Positions 23,501 to 30,305 of a stretch of 64,000 bases of DNA are shown piece by piece. This DNA comes from Forficula auricularia (taxonomy: Eukaryota > Arthropoda > Insecta > Dermaptera > Forficulidae): positions 1,103,101-1,167,100 of the forward strand of contig JALMQS010000828.1 in assembly GCA_024734495.1 (NCBI GenBank). Reading direction: 5' to 3'. The notes beneath the pieces were generated by a model, which worked only from the letters and a program-made list of their open reading frames with translations, was not told the DNA's origin and did not search any database. Positions within the stretch are counted from its first letter, which is position 1; each line of letters opens with the position of its first letter. Position numbers and translations under genes: made by a program.

Positions 23501-26500
23501 CTATTCCATTAAGTTTCAACTAAAACACCTTTTTGATAGATTATTCGTGTGTGGGAAATACATATTTCTATTAAATTAAAGATGAAGGAAAGTGTTTGAA
23601 ACTTTAGTCTCACTTTAATCTAATATTTACATATATATTTTATTCATTATATGTTTATGTACTTATTTAAATCAAGCAGAAAACATACTCTTTATTCAAT
23701 TTATTTAAATTTGTTGGAGTTTTTTTTTTTAATTCATTAAATTAATGCGCATACAATTTGATGAAATTTCATTCGATCATTTAAAATCCCGTCAACGAAA
23801 CTAAATAATAATAATTAGCCGGCTATTAGTTTCCGTACTGACTAGACAGTTATGTTGGCTCGGGCCAGTGTAGGTCAATGTCACGAGGAGCCAAGCCCTA
23901 GCAGTCTCGCGCCTTAATAAATACTCTTTTTCTTTTAGAAGGATTTATATCAGTGTTCCTGACTCTTATTCTGATCGTCATTAACTCCCTGAAAATATTT
24001 TACCCCCTCTAACATAATAATGAATTAGGTACAATAGAAAATGTATAATATATTTTATATATTATTTTGCATTTTTTAGAATTTTTGTTTGGCAGGGCTT
24101 CAATAGTTAACCGACTGATCTAGCAATTATGTAATTTACATTAAGCTCAGGTGATCAGCAACGCAATTAAAAAAATTAATCAAATTTTATGGTCCAAAAA
24201 TTCTTTTGACATAATTATAGAAGTCCTATAAAGATGAACTAATTATTATTTGCTTCAACAATAACAATTGTTTATTTAACATAGTAAGCTTTTCAAAGAT
24301 ATATCGTCGGCTTAGAGTGTAAAGCTAACTCCATTTTTTATCATAAATGAGATATTAATACCGTTCGAAAGAAAAAGAAATGCAGCATCGTCCAAGTAAA
24401 TCTGCTACTTAAAATTACGATCGTAAGTTGTAGAAAAAAAATGTGAAAAATATTTTTTTTCATAACAACAATATTAAATTTTGTTTGTTTTTTCTCTCTC
24501 CTGTAAAATTTCCTTGTTGTGAGTTAGCAGGTTTACTCTCTAAGACGACGATATGCCAAATAACTTACAAATGTTCATTATTGGATAAAAAATACTTGGT
24601 AGGTTTCACATTAAGATATAAAAAATAAAACAAATTTATTTTTTATATCTTAATGTGAAACCTACCAAGTATTTTTTATCCAATAATTTAAAAAATGTTT
24701 CACCAAGTACTAACACCAAATTCCTTAAAAACTACAAATGTTCAACCATCAACTGTTGTAGGAGTTTCTTTTCATTCAAAAAGTCACTAAAAATATCAAT
24801 ATATCGCCGAAATAGTGAGAGAATAAATAAAAAAATATTAGACAAAATCCAATATCTTTTTCGAAAAATATCCAAATACCTACTTTTATGTAGATTGTAA
24901 GCTTTACGTTGCGAAACATTGATTTGCATTATTTCGTATATTAACAAATAAAGCGTAAGCATCTTTTTAGATTCCATATAAAAAAAGTTAAAATTCAGAG
25001 CCTTATGATTGTTCTGAATCTTTGATGTCTGTCCCCCTTGTTTGTCACAGACTTCCAGAAGCTTCTAATCTAGGAATTTCAACCCTTGTCCGGCTAACCG
25101 GGTATTCGAGTACTCAGATAATCGGTTTTCAACTCTATTTGAATAACGTGAAGTGAAGCCGGGTTTTAAAGAAACCGTATTACCGTTTTGACATTTATTC
25201 GGTTTTTGCGATCACCAGTAGTTAAAGTTTCATGATCCGCAGATAGTCGAATAGTCCAAATCGAAAAACGGATTTGCATTTGATTCACTCGCGAATCGAA
25301 TGAAGGTAATTTTTGCCAGATATTAAGTAATAATAATATCTGAATCGCGATATGCTGGATCACACTTAGAAGGATCATATCTTTTTCATTTCTCTTGGTC
25401 CAGATTTAAGATTCAGCTGACTCCAATAGCCTCAACCAGCAGTGGTCTAGTAATATATAGTACTCTGAGGCACCGAGCGATGCTCGGTAACTTCTTCCTT
25501 CAGTTAAAACCTTTATTTTAATATTATTTTTAATTTAAAATTCTGATAAAAAGGTCGATTTTTATTTGAGAGCCGTTTTCAAATTAAAAAAAATACAAAT
25601 ATATATAGTATTCGCCCACTGTACCCCCACCCTGCTTGACCCCACCCCCGAAACCTCGCCCTACCCCCGGATCCCCCACCACTGCACCCCACCTCCTGCT
25701 CCTGTTTTGATTCAACCATATGATTCATTTTTATTCATCCAATTGTTAATAAATAAAACCTATCAAAATGTGTTGTTTTTTCAGAAAATTGAGACCTGCT
25801 TATGCGAAATATATTTTTAAATAAATTCTTGATTAATTTTTATTCTATTAAATAAATAAAGTTCTTTATAAAAACAATTATAAAACGTTTATTAATATTT
25901 CTAACGTTTAGGTTGAACAAAATATGTTAAAATCCACAATCACAATACTTCTTCAAGGCCTTTTAGAACAATGAATTAAGGCAACCCATTGTCTGCCTGG
26001 GTACAAAAGGAAAAGGGAAACCTTTTTTTAAAACCCTAAGAATGGGATTTGTCTACCCGAGAATAATTAATTTGATTACGAAAAAACCCATCAAAAACAA
26101 TTTTGTCGAAGGTGAGATCGTGACAGATCGAATTGTCACCCCGAAAACCCCCTAACCCATGAATTTCATCAAAATCGGTAGAGTCGTTTTCAAAATAGAA
26201 CCAAGATACAAATATATAAACAAATAAATATACAATTTTTGCTCGTTTAATAAGAGTAGAATATATATTGTTAAAAAATATCGCGGTCAAAAAATAACTC
26301 TCTTTGATACATTAATTATTATTTAATATATTAATTAGAAAAATATTTGATTAGCCACGCCTAACTAAAAATACAATTTTGCTTCTTCGCGCAGAACACA
26401 ATTAAATAAGTATTTTAAAATACTATTAAATTAAACATACTAACTTTTATTTTAACGCCCTAGTCTCGCGCTCTGAGCTTACAAATTCACAATGGATGTG

Positions 26501-29500
26501 CCTCCCTCTAACTTTGCAAATCTTTGATTTAAAAATCTCTATAAATTCTTGAAAGTATTTGTTTTTGGTGAATAAATTACCATTCTAATTTCATTATGGT
26601 TAGCATTCATTAAAATAAAAAGTTAAAGTTTTCTCTTGATCTGGACCGTAACTAATTACCCCTTGTTATTTGATTAGTGAAATGAACATCCTGTAATTAA
26701 AAATTGAGATATGAGGCACATGATTTTTTATAAAGACAAGCGAAAGAACTTAGCATATTCTGATTCGACAATCCAAGGAATATTTAAGTGAAAGTTTATT
26801 TTAAAGTTTATTCTATACCAAAACTTCAAAATTAATTCTATTTCTATTTTCGATCAGCTTCTGGCTTTAATGGCAATATTCTATATTCTTAAGGACGTTC
26901 CCTAATAAATCGACTTTCTTGTAATCCTTTTAAAACTTTGAATACACATATTTATAAGTGTCCTTTATGCGTATAATTTTTTTCAATAGTCCTTGCAACA
27001 CTAAATTTGTAAATATTGACCATTGAAATTTGCATATTTAACCCTATTCCGATTGATGTTAAAGCGACTGTTTCATTAAATAACAATCGTAATTTTCTTG
27101 AAATTATTTTGAAAAACAGAGAATCATTAACTGAAGATATAACAAATATTTTTCTGTTAAAATAATTGTATCATGCGGTATTCGTTTTGTAGGAAAAATG
27201 TTAAAAATTAGTTATTTTTGACGGTTTTCATTTTTGCTCTCATGGCATGGCAAGTAAGAGATGGCGACTTGGCAACGCCGCACTAAAATCACTCAATTTT
27301 TCCATATCTAAAAAACTTCTGCAGCTGGTGCATTTGAGATTTTGAGCTAATTCTCTCAGCATAACTATACTGTTCTCAACTGGAATTTCGCATTGAGCTG
27401 TTTCATGAAGTGTTTTTTTATTCTTTATCTTTTAGCATCGGTAAGAATGCAATGTTGCCAGATCCGAGGAACGACGCAGTGAAAATATTTTTGCCTTTCT
27501 GCACATGTGAGAGTAGAGGAAAGAGCGAACTGCATCTGAGCTATATTAGGGAACGTCCTTAAGGGACATAACTGTAACATTTCTAATTAAAATAGAGCCT
27601 CAAACTATAAGATTCACCTCACATGCTTCTTGATTTTACGAGACCCGAGGATTTTGCCCCCCTGTCAACAGGCGTGAGAATTCTAACATGTATTTTATCC
27701 ATCTAATAATCTCTATTCATTTAGATTTTTATAATCTAAAGATAAACAATCAACCATCGAAGTATCAAATCTTCGATTTATAATTAGTGTATTATATATG
27801 GAATTGTTTATGATACATTTTTAAAAGTATCTACATAGATACAGATATATGGTAGATGCTCTTTAAAAATGTATTTTGATATAAATACAAAATATAGATA
27901 TACCATAGATATATTTTTTTACAAAATATACTATATATGTTTGTCTAGATTAATTTGTAACAACGCTAAGAGAAATTTCTCTAAAAAAATCTCCCTCTTG
28001 TCTAGAATCGAAACTAGGAACTCTTGAACTAAGGTCATTAGTTTTAACCACTAGACCAATCTGACATTAATATTTATACCATGATTTCAGTTACTAAAAC
28101 TATAAATTTTTGATTTAGACTTTGTGTCGAGATAATATTGTATTCATTTGAACTCGAATGAAAATGAAAAAACACCAATAGATTTTAAATTAAGAAACAT
28201 TAAATATATATTAATTAACGAGGCAAATTTGAAATATAATTGTCCGCTAGGATTTTAAACTGACAGCTCCAATTGATTTTCATTAACTAGGCAAATTTGA
28301 AATATAATTTTAATTTGCACTCGAATTTTGAAATGAAATACTCCAATTCATTTTAAATTAAGAAACATTAAATATATTTTTTGTAATTAATTAAATTAAT
28401 TGAACCGCGTAAATTTGAATAATTTCCATGATTCAGCCTGCGAATTTTTTGCAGTTCATAAATCATTTCATTATTTTTGTTTTGAAAAGGAAAAATGAAA
28501 TTTAAATTTTAAAAATAAAAAAATATATTCATAATTATTCCTCCCCCCCCCCCCGCCACTCAAAAATTAAAGAGGCGAAACTTTTAAGAGACTATGTATT
28601 TTCGGTAGTTTACGGGTATACATTTGGAGTGTGGTTTTTTAAGAGGAATAAAATTTTTGGACCGAGACGCTGCCCGCCAGGGCACCAGCCCGGAGGGCCG
28701 AGCTTCGAGGGCGTACCGAAAAGCTCGTTTACTATAAATACATAGATCAAGAGCCCACGACTACCAGACCTTCGTTATTTTATAAAAGCTGAAAGTTTTT
28801 CTGTGCCTGTCCCCTATACAGGTAAGAACGACCAGCGACTATAGTGTTTGGGTTGTGGTTACTTTGGCAGGTAACAGGTAATAAAGGTGTATAAAATAGT
28901 ACTTTAAATTCGTTAAAGTATAAAGCTCAATTTTTTTATATTTTCTTCGGGATAACTTTAGAAATCTCGTCATCCATTGCCGGACACTTATGACAGTTGC
29001 TACCCCCTGCCAGACACCCCTAAACTTTAATAAATTATAATTATACTTTCGTTATAATATAAAAGATAAATTTATATATATGTTACTTAGCGACCTATAA
29101 AAAAATGTTACCTCAATAGGCGGACAGTTTTAATGGTTTTTACATAGATTTTTGACATTTCGGTTATTATTGATAACCATTGGTGAAGACATGGAGGAAT
29201 CGACTTAAAATCAAAAATAACCATCGATTCTTATCTAATACTAGAGGAATAACCTTATTGCATTCCATTTTTGTTGTTTTGACTATTAATGACAACTTCT
29301 ACTGAAAACGTGGAAGAATCGACTTAAAATCAAAAAGACTAAATTCTTATATGGCAAACCACTCAAGCTTGAGTTTCTTAAAGTTTAGGGGTGTCTGGCA
29401 GGGGGTAGCAACTGTCATAGGTGTCCGGCAATGGATGACGAGATTTATAAAGTTATCCCGAAGAAAATATAAAAATTGAGCTTTATACTTTAACGAATTT

Positions 29501-30305
29501 AAAGTACTATTTTATACACCTTTATTACCTGTTACCTGCCAAAGTAACCACAACCCAAACTCTATAGTCGCTGGTCGTTCTTACCTGTATAGGGGACATG
29601 CACAGAAAAACTTTCAGCTTTTATAAAATAACGAAGGTTCTGGCAGTCGTGGGCTCTTGGGCTAACATGATACTTGTGCAGCAACGTTTCGCCTCCAATC
29701 CTGAAGCTCTAACCTCGACTATAAGTATAATTCACCTACGTTACTTATAGTCTACTACGAGAGGTGAACCGCGATTGGAATTAGGTGTACACTTCTTTGG
29801 AATTATTTTGGAATTCATTAGATAATGCCCCTTCATTTATTGTCTTCTACTTGAAAATGAAGGTGGAAGTGGAAGTAGGTGTACACGATATTAGGTCGCG
29901 GTTCACCCCTCCGTCTACTAATTTAGATCCTGAGAAAGCATCGGAGGCGAAATGTCTCTGATTAAAAGTGTTATAAGTATTTCGAAACTTTGTTGTTTCT
30001 TATTCCCAAAAACTAATATTTATATCATATATTTTTAATAATAAAAAAACAAAAACTTAAACTTATTTTTCCTTTTCAAATAAAATCTAAAAATAATAAA
30101 ATAATTTACTTAATGTAGAATTAACATAAGAAATTATTTATCATATTATTTAACTTTCGCGGTTCAAATTGCTTTAAAAACTTAAAACTTAATGGAATGT
30201 AATTATTGTTTTCCAGGACAAATTAAAGCAAACAACGCTCAAGTTTTGACATCAAACATTCCGGCCACAAACGGTGTCATTCACGGAATCAACGGACTCC
30301 TATAA
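5067..30305 (+). CDS. FAS1 (fasciclin) domain protein, 3' part of gene, seven exons
   Basis: Joining exons 5067-5524, 10218-11343, 13893-14008, 14108-14245, 17096-17294, 18621-18836 and 30217-30305 gives one open frame of 780 codons ending in TAA, with GT/AG borders and matching phases throughout. Layout: a Gln-rich, partly helical segment (residues 1-150), a Pro/Ser/Thr-rich segment (153-498) with a folded-looking stretch near 180-230 (PPGTDFKVIRH, KVTFVFLEEQPDGSVKVKG), then two FAS1 domains (about 499-648 and 650-779). FAS1 hallmarks seen are YTIFIPTDKAF, LLHHVVPGSF, YTVFAPTDRAF, LRHVTPGSLY and the closing NGVIHGINGLL. FAS1 proteins are secreted or membrane-tethered adhesion and matrix proteins. 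No membrane segment or GPI signal follows domain 2, so a secreted matrix role is inferred. The upstream exon, with start codon and signal peptide, was not found. Insects have several FAS1 genes and I cannot assign orthology. Confidence 0.88.
5649..6176. mobile_element. TTAA-flanked MITE, copy 1 of a head-to-head dimer
   Basis: The left end is TTAATATAGTTCTTT; the right end, read inverted, is TTAAGGAGGTTCTTTCGCGA. The body is the inverted complement of 6173-6721. It lies in the intron between exons a and b of the FAS1 gene. Confidence 0.65.
6173..6721. mobile_element. TTAA-flanked MITE, copy 2 of a head-to-head dimer
   Basis: It starts TTAAGGTAGTTCTTTCGCGA and ends AAAGAACTACCTTAA. It shares the TTAA at 6173-6176 with copy 1. 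It carries an internal tandem duplication (about 28 bp, TTTTTAATTGCAATTATTTC unit at 6555-6615) absent from copy 1. Confidence 0.65.
6722..7272. other. Intron sequence of FAS1 gene, nothing recognised
   Basis: AT-rich, no exon-like frame. It lies between repeats inside the intron 5525-10217. Confidence 0.5.
7273..7527. mobile_element. MITE with ~65-bp inverted ends and hammerhead-like core
   Basis: The left end GGACTATATCTTTTATACAG ... TTGCCAACATTTCGACAACT is repeated inverted at 7455-7527. The right end contains CTGAAGA, a GTCAAC-AAA-GTTGAC hairpin and GAAACGTT. It directly abuts the microsatellite tail of the RTE element. Confidence 0.65.
7528..7550 (-). repeat. (AAG)n microsatellite tail of the RTE element
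   Basis: TTCTTCTTC on the + strand, i.e. AAG repeats at the 3' end of the minus-strand retrotransposon. Short 3'UTRs ending in a microsatellite are typical of RTE-clade elements. Confidence 0.65.
7567..9060 (-). CDS. RTE-type non-LTR retrotransposon reverse transcriptase, 5'-truncated
   Basis: The 497-residue frame is uninterrupted and ends in TAA. Reverse transcriptase motifs in order: TPGEDGITNEM (51), YRGINLL (110), QQGFRRGRSC (141), FFCFIDIEKAFD (172), GIRQGDSLSPFLF (233), the catalytic CYADD (273-277) and FNYLGIQI (338). The C-terminus has EWSGHVLRMNEDR and a basic RRRGRPRKRW tail, as in insect RTE elements. Full elements begin with an apurinic endonuclease domain of about 250 residues, which is missing here: a stop lies just upstream of 9060. 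Reverse transcription probably stopped early. The intact frame suggests a fairly recent insertion into the FAS1 intron. Confidence 0.88.
   Translation of the reverse strand: MSNFNLLNVLNESIKVVIGKSGLYPESDIPQPELKEIEIIESIQKLKNPKTPGEDGITNEMIKYGGPNLWKEIILLLKQIFTLCKIPEEWKTNIVIPIFKKGEKGNPENYRGINLLNTQLKLTTSIIAKKLTKIINLEDEQQGFRRGRSCIDAVFVVRQLAEKALEFNKPAFFCFIDIEKAFDKIQLKHVLKILEDHGTPVAIIRLIQEIYQNNYARIRIEGKLEGMIPVNQGIRQGDSLSPFLFNLVMNELIKDLKNVQGYSMGDENVNSVCYADDAALVAESENDLQRLLHKFALSCEKFQLKISSKKTKTLTIPRERVRCKLQLYNTIVKQVSSFNYLGIQITSSESVSEEVRLQSIKASKISGCLNETVWSNKFLGTEAKVRIYKTVVRPILTYAAETRTDTEKTRKILEVCEMKTLRRIAGKTRMDRVKNEDIREKCNIQNVSVWVQRRRKEWSGHVLRMNEDRLVRKVHDNIPTGKRRRGRPRKRWKDALE
9205..9280. repeat. Fragment of the 'GGAAGGCAGCCCA' foldback family
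   Basis: CACCTTATTTGG ... CTTTCTTCACTACCCTTGGGCTGCCTTCCATTAC matches one end of the elements at 31460-31745 and 57555-57850. Confidence 0.6.
9290..9405. repeat. tRNA-like repeat fragment
   Basis: AAAAGGATCAGCCGGGGGTC followed by AAGCCCGGGATTTTCG resembles the element at 13100-13440 (tRNA T-arm-like GGTTCGAATCC in antisense). A jockey-like tail interrupts it; the family continues at 9699-9800. Confidence 0.55.
9406..9690 (+). pseudogene. 3' tail of a jockey/CR1-like retrotransposon
   Basis: It matches the 3' end of the element at 20625-21915: CGCTGTCAAATTGGATAAAA, TATCCCTATGACCTC, GACTGGAACT, then the 3'UTR CACGATGGAGGGGCCAACCC and an A-rich tail. Only the last about 60 codons remain and a stop interrupts them. 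It splits a tRNA-like repeat. Confidence 0.75.
9691..9800. repeat. Right part of interrupted tRNA-like repeat
   Basis: GACTCGTTGTGGTTGCG ... AAGAAATAGTAATTTTCCAA matches 13320-13430, which follows the tRNA-like hairpin in the 13-kb copy. Confidence 0.5.
9801..10217 (+). other. End of intron before FAS1 exon b
   Basis: AT-rich, ends in the polypyrimidine tract and AG acceptor at 10216-10217. Nothing else recognised. Confidence 0.5.
10218..11343 (+). CDS. Exon b of FAS1 gene (Pro/Ser/Thr-rich)
   Basis: The acceptor is TTTTTTTAG. The exon is read from its first base (phase 0) and ends in phase 1 before GTAAAT. It encodes 375 residues. Thr-rich start, then a conserved-looking acidic/basic stretch (PPGTDFKVIRHKDGGLEEIG ... 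FVFLEEQPDGSVKVKGVKG), then about 250 residues of Ser/Pro/Thr/Tyr-rich low complexity resembling an extracellular mucin-like or extensible linker. The last about 28 residues (TLTKILKREGLFAMAKFLRDSGLESILNET) are the first helices of FAS1 domain 1. Confidence 0.9.
11741..12451. mobile_element. TTAA-flanked non-autonomous element (711 bp)
   Basis: Ends TTAAGGTAGTTGTTTCGCG and, inverted, TTAAGGTAGTTGTTCCGCC. TTAA on both sides fits a TTAA target duplication as in piggyBac, although the inner bases GG differ from the usual CCC. A second copy lies inverted at 30928-31985, a third truncated copy at 61900-62028. It lies in the intron after exon b. Confidence 0.7.
12452..13081. other. Intron sequence, no gene supported
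   Basis: AT-rich. An 82-codon frame (12581-12829) has no recognisable domain and no splice context. CTCAAAACGTTTAATAAA at about 12966 recurs near 13560 inverted, suggesting a decayed repeat. Confidence 0.45.
13082..13440. repeat. tRNA-like head-to-head hairpin repeat (SINE-like foldback)
   Basis: The outer arms AATTAAATTAAATT...GAACGAAGAAAAGATTTTTA are inverted at 13265-13320. Inside each arm a T-arm-like box (GGTTCGAATCC) and GCATCGCAG / GCACATGCGAA stem occur, in opposite orientation (13140-13180 and 13215-13262). A tail (TGTCTTTCGACGCTGCC ... GGAGGCGTTTGAATATA) follows. An inverted copy with a central deletion is at 18870-19095, a broken copy at 9290-9800. Confidence 0.65.
13490..13690 (+). 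mobile_element. Decayed MITE with hammerhead-like motif
   Basis: TCAATTGATAAAGG ... AACGTTTTGAGATTG at 13510-13580, and GGTCCTGAAGAAGAATTGAT ... AATTTCAAACTTCGAC at 13638-13680, are degenerate versions of the CTGAAGA-hairpin-GAAAC motif. Confidence 0.4.
13893..14008 (+). CDS. Exon c of FAS1 gene (FAS1 domain 1)
   Basis: The acceptor is CGTTTTTTAG and the donor GGG/GTGAGT. Entered in phase 1, left in phase 0. It encodes GPYTIFIPTDKAFRALLVQL and onward to NPRLLSG. TIFIPTDKAF is the FAS1 H1 motif. Confidence 0.9.
14108..14245 (+). CDS. Exon d of FAS1 gene (FAS1 domain 1)
   Basis: Forty-six codons from LLLHHVVPGSFKISALQDEM to DVEWNDVK. HHVVPGSF is the conserved His-containing core motif of FAS1 domains. 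The intron before it is only 99 bp. The donor AAG/GTTGGT is a weak match to consensus, but reading on hits a stop and the next exon joins in frame. Confidence 0.87.
14246..15182 (+). other. Intron between FAS1 exons d and e, first part
   Basis: AT-rich, no exon. From 14955 to about 15090 there is a repeat (GCCTCCAATCGGGGCTTCCT, CATGCTCTAAACTAC) that recurs inverted at 15600-15660 and relatedly at 3050 and 29680. Confidence 0.5.
15183..15420. mobile_element. hAT-type MITE
   Basis: Inverted ends CAGTGGCGTGCGGTCCA and CAGTGGCGAGCTGTGAC (right end, inverted). CAGTGGCG is a typical hAT terminus. The flanking 8-bp duplication is decayed (5 of 7 bases agree). No transposase. Confidence 0.6.
15421..15580 (+). 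mobile_element. Helitron 5'-end fragment
   Basis: TATATATTTCTTATGTCCGT, then CTCCTAAACGGCTGGACTAA and TTTTGATGAAATTTTCTGTG, the subterminal sequence common to insect Helitrons. No 3' end was seen nearby. Confidence 0.5.
16164..16878 (+). mobile_element. Internally deleted mariner element with TA target duplication
   Basis: The inverted ends (GAGGATAAGTCAAAAATTAC, ACTTTTCGTTCTACAAC) match over about 60 bp, and TA flanks both ends (16162-63, 16879-80). At 715 bp it is about half of a full mariner. It lies in the FAS1 intron 14246-17095. Confidence 0.85.
16386..16799 (+). pseudogene. Mariner transposase, C-terminal part
   Basis: 138 residues survive. LLLQDNARRHTA carries the second catalytic Asp, and HPPYRPDLAPSDFHLF carries the third at the D34D spacing. 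The N-terminal helix-turn-helix and first Asp are deleted; a short start remnant (ATGTCAGCTCCGCTATCAG) lies at about 16326. It is non-functional as transposase. Confidence 0.85.
17096..17294 (+). CDS. Exon e of FAS1 gene (end of domain 1, start of domain 2)
   Basis: The acceptor is TGCTTCCAG and the donor TCAG/GTAAAT (phase 1). VVTINGARVLSDQQDIWVPQ followed by GVAHSIDRVMFPLP is the closing strand of FAS1 domain 1 (usual form NGVIHxID). LAQTLRADRAKRFNKFIRAI begins domain 2. Confidence 0.9.
17295..18620 (+). other. Intron between FAS1 exons e and f
   Basis: AT-rich. 17490-17640 holds a repeat end with GGTGTAGGTTTTAGGTGAAACAT and a hammerhead-like motif on the minus strand. Nothing else recognised. 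Confidence 0.5.
17585..17635 (-). repeat. Hammerhead-like motif, best conserved stem I
   Basis: Read on the minus strand: AAACTC, CTGATGA, T, GGA-loop-TCC, GAAA, TATATT, GAGTTT. Stem I (AAACTC/GAGTTT) is perfect. One extra base precedes stem II compared with canonical hammerheads. Confidence 0.45.
18621..18836 (+). CDS. Exon f of FAS1 gene (FAS1 domain 2)
   Basis: The acceptor is GAATTTTCAG and the donor GCAG/GTAAAT (phase 1). It encodes TKTYTVFAPTDRAFALIPAA, then LVLRHVTPGSLYTAGM, which are the H1 and His-core motifs of a second FAS1 domain. Confidence 0.9.
18870..19095. repeat. tRNA-like hairpin repeat, second copy with central deletion
   Basis: Inverted relative to 13240-13440: AACGCCTCCCA, ACCCAAAGGACGAAAAC, GCGTCGAAAGACAATTATAA, GGGAATGAAGAAAC, then one T-arm-like box (GGGTTCGAACCCCGGC) and the closing arm. 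The middle of the hairpin is missing. Confidence 0.6.
19099..19402 (+). mobile_element. Small non-autonomous Helitron (about 304 bp)
   Basis: The 5' end TATATATATAAAATGG...AAGTATGTATGTTTGTTT is typical of insect Helitrons. The 3' end has a hairpin (GACGCCGGG, loop, GCCCGGTCGTC) followed by CTAG and then T. No protein is coded. Confidence 0.7.
19782..20088. repeat. Inverted repeat / foldback, ~130-bp arms
   Basis: TTGAGACTTTCTCAA, TTTCACGTTAGATTTAA and GCTCTAAATAAGG at 19785-19890 recur inverted at 19985-20085. The class is unknown. Confidence 0.6.
20459..20624 (-). pseudogene. Mariner transposase, C-terminal remnant
   Basis: Minus-strand reading gives LNGKNFDSLEALKNGV, ESKPRSFYDRGIRLLPERW and a stop after ENDGEYIID. 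This is the mariner C-terminus continuing directly from the break at 21916, which shows both pieces were once one gene. Confidence 0.85.
20625..21915 (+). pseudogene. Jockey/CR1-like retrotransposon reverse transcriptase, 5'-truncated, frameshifted
   Basis: Reverse transcriptase motifs appear in shifting frames: QYGFRQFRSTGDILAYV, VALDISKAFDMVWH, VPQGSVISPTLFLIYINDLL, CYADDSTLHNAP, LGVTLGSDLLWNDHI and the C-terminal SFIPMTSRDWNLLPATIFPA. Frames change near 20920 and 21000 and a stop breaks the frame near 21145. The 3'UTR (TCACGATGGAGGGGCCAACC) ends in an A-tail at 21905-21914. 5' truncation plus A-tail is standard for non-LTR insertions. Confidence 0.87.
21916..22762 (-). pseudogene. Mariner transposase, N-terminal and central part, frameshifted
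   Basis: The first frame (22762-22253, 169 residues) has the helix-turn-helix region (AAAVKNIQDVY, RSTAFRRLKKMG) and TGDEKWVLYNN with the first catalytic Asp. A frameshift near 22260-22310 moves to a second frame with VSVWWDCKGIIYFELL, the second Asp in IFHQDNARPH and the third in PPYSPDIAPSDYHLF. The frame is then cut at SLQ by the retrotransposon. The remaining end is at 20459-20624. Frameshift plus insertion make it inactive. Confidence 0.88.
22946..24570 (+). other. FAS1 last intron, AT-rich, no gene seen
   Basis: No exon-like frame with FAS1 similarity; exons f and g join in phase without it. 23815-23930 is locally GC-richer (GTTGGCTCGGGCCAGTG), unexplained. Confidence 0.5.
24578..24686. 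repeat. Perfect 52-bp palindrome with 5-nt spacer
   Basis: TTATTGGATAAAAAATACTT ... ATATAAAAAATAAA is followed by ACAAA and its exact complement. It is directly followed by the AATGTTTCACCAAGTACTAA repeat shared with 56950 and 61850. Confidence 0.85.
25447..26270 (-). mobile_element. Helitron-like element, minus orientation
   Basis: The minus-strand 3' end is hairpin CCGAGC-ATC-GCTCGG with degenerate CTRR. The opposite end has AAAATCGGTAGAGTCGTTTTCAAAA and an AT-rich TATTTGTTTATATATTTGTA subterminus like insect Helitrons. It holds a C-rich block (25618-25710). A related copy is at 47735-48035. Confidence 0.5.
26889..27562. mobile_element. TTAA-flanked MITE, 674 bp
   Basis: Perfect 19-bp inverted ends TTAAGGACGTTCCCTAATA at 26889-26907 and 27544-27562. 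No coding potential. The interior near 27235-27550 is GC-richer than its surroundings. Confidence 0.8.
27990..28072 (-). ncRNA. tRNA-derived SINE head or decayed tRNA
   Basis: Minus strand: GATTGGTCTAGTGGTTAAAA contains a good RNA polymerase III box A (TGGTCTAGTGG), and GTTTCGATTC about 40 bases on resembles box B. It is followed by GAGATTTTTTTAG, a possible pol III terminator. The arms do not fold into a clean tRNA, so a SINE or tRNA pseudogene is more likely than a working tRNA. Confidence 0.5.
28640..28740 (+). mobile_element. Helitron-like 3'-end fragment
   Basis: GAGACGCTGCCCGCCAGGG resembles the 3' region of the Helitron at 19345-19402, and CGAGCTT ... AAGCTCG forms a hairpin near 28700-28727. 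The final CTRR is degenerate. Confidence 0.4.
28750..29662. mobile_element. Foldback element with ~300-bp arms
   Basis: GAGCCCACGAC ... CTTCGTTATTTTATAAAAGC ... TAAGAACGACCAGCGACTAT ... TTACTTTGGCAGGTAACAGG at 28750-29030 is repeated inverted, almost identical, at 29380-29662. A central loop of about 330 bp holds AATCGACTTAAAATCAAAAA twice. High arm identity suggests recent insertion. Confidence 0.8.
29761..29911. mobile_element. MITE with GGTGAACCG ends, copy 1
   Basis: Inverted ends GAGGTGAACCGCGAT and its complement ATCGCGGTTCACCCC. The interior is GTGGAAGTGGAAGTAGGTGT. A second, inverted copy is at 34793-34955. Confidence 0.7.
30217..30305 (+). CDS. Terminal exon g of FAS1 gene with stop codon
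   Basis: The acceptor is TTGTTTTCCAG, entered in phase 1. It encodes GQIKANNAQVLTSNIPATNG and VIHGINGLL, then TAA. This is the final strand of FAS1 domain 2, so the protein ends right at the domain boundary. The preceding intron is 11.4 kb and full of transposons. Confidence 0.9.
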
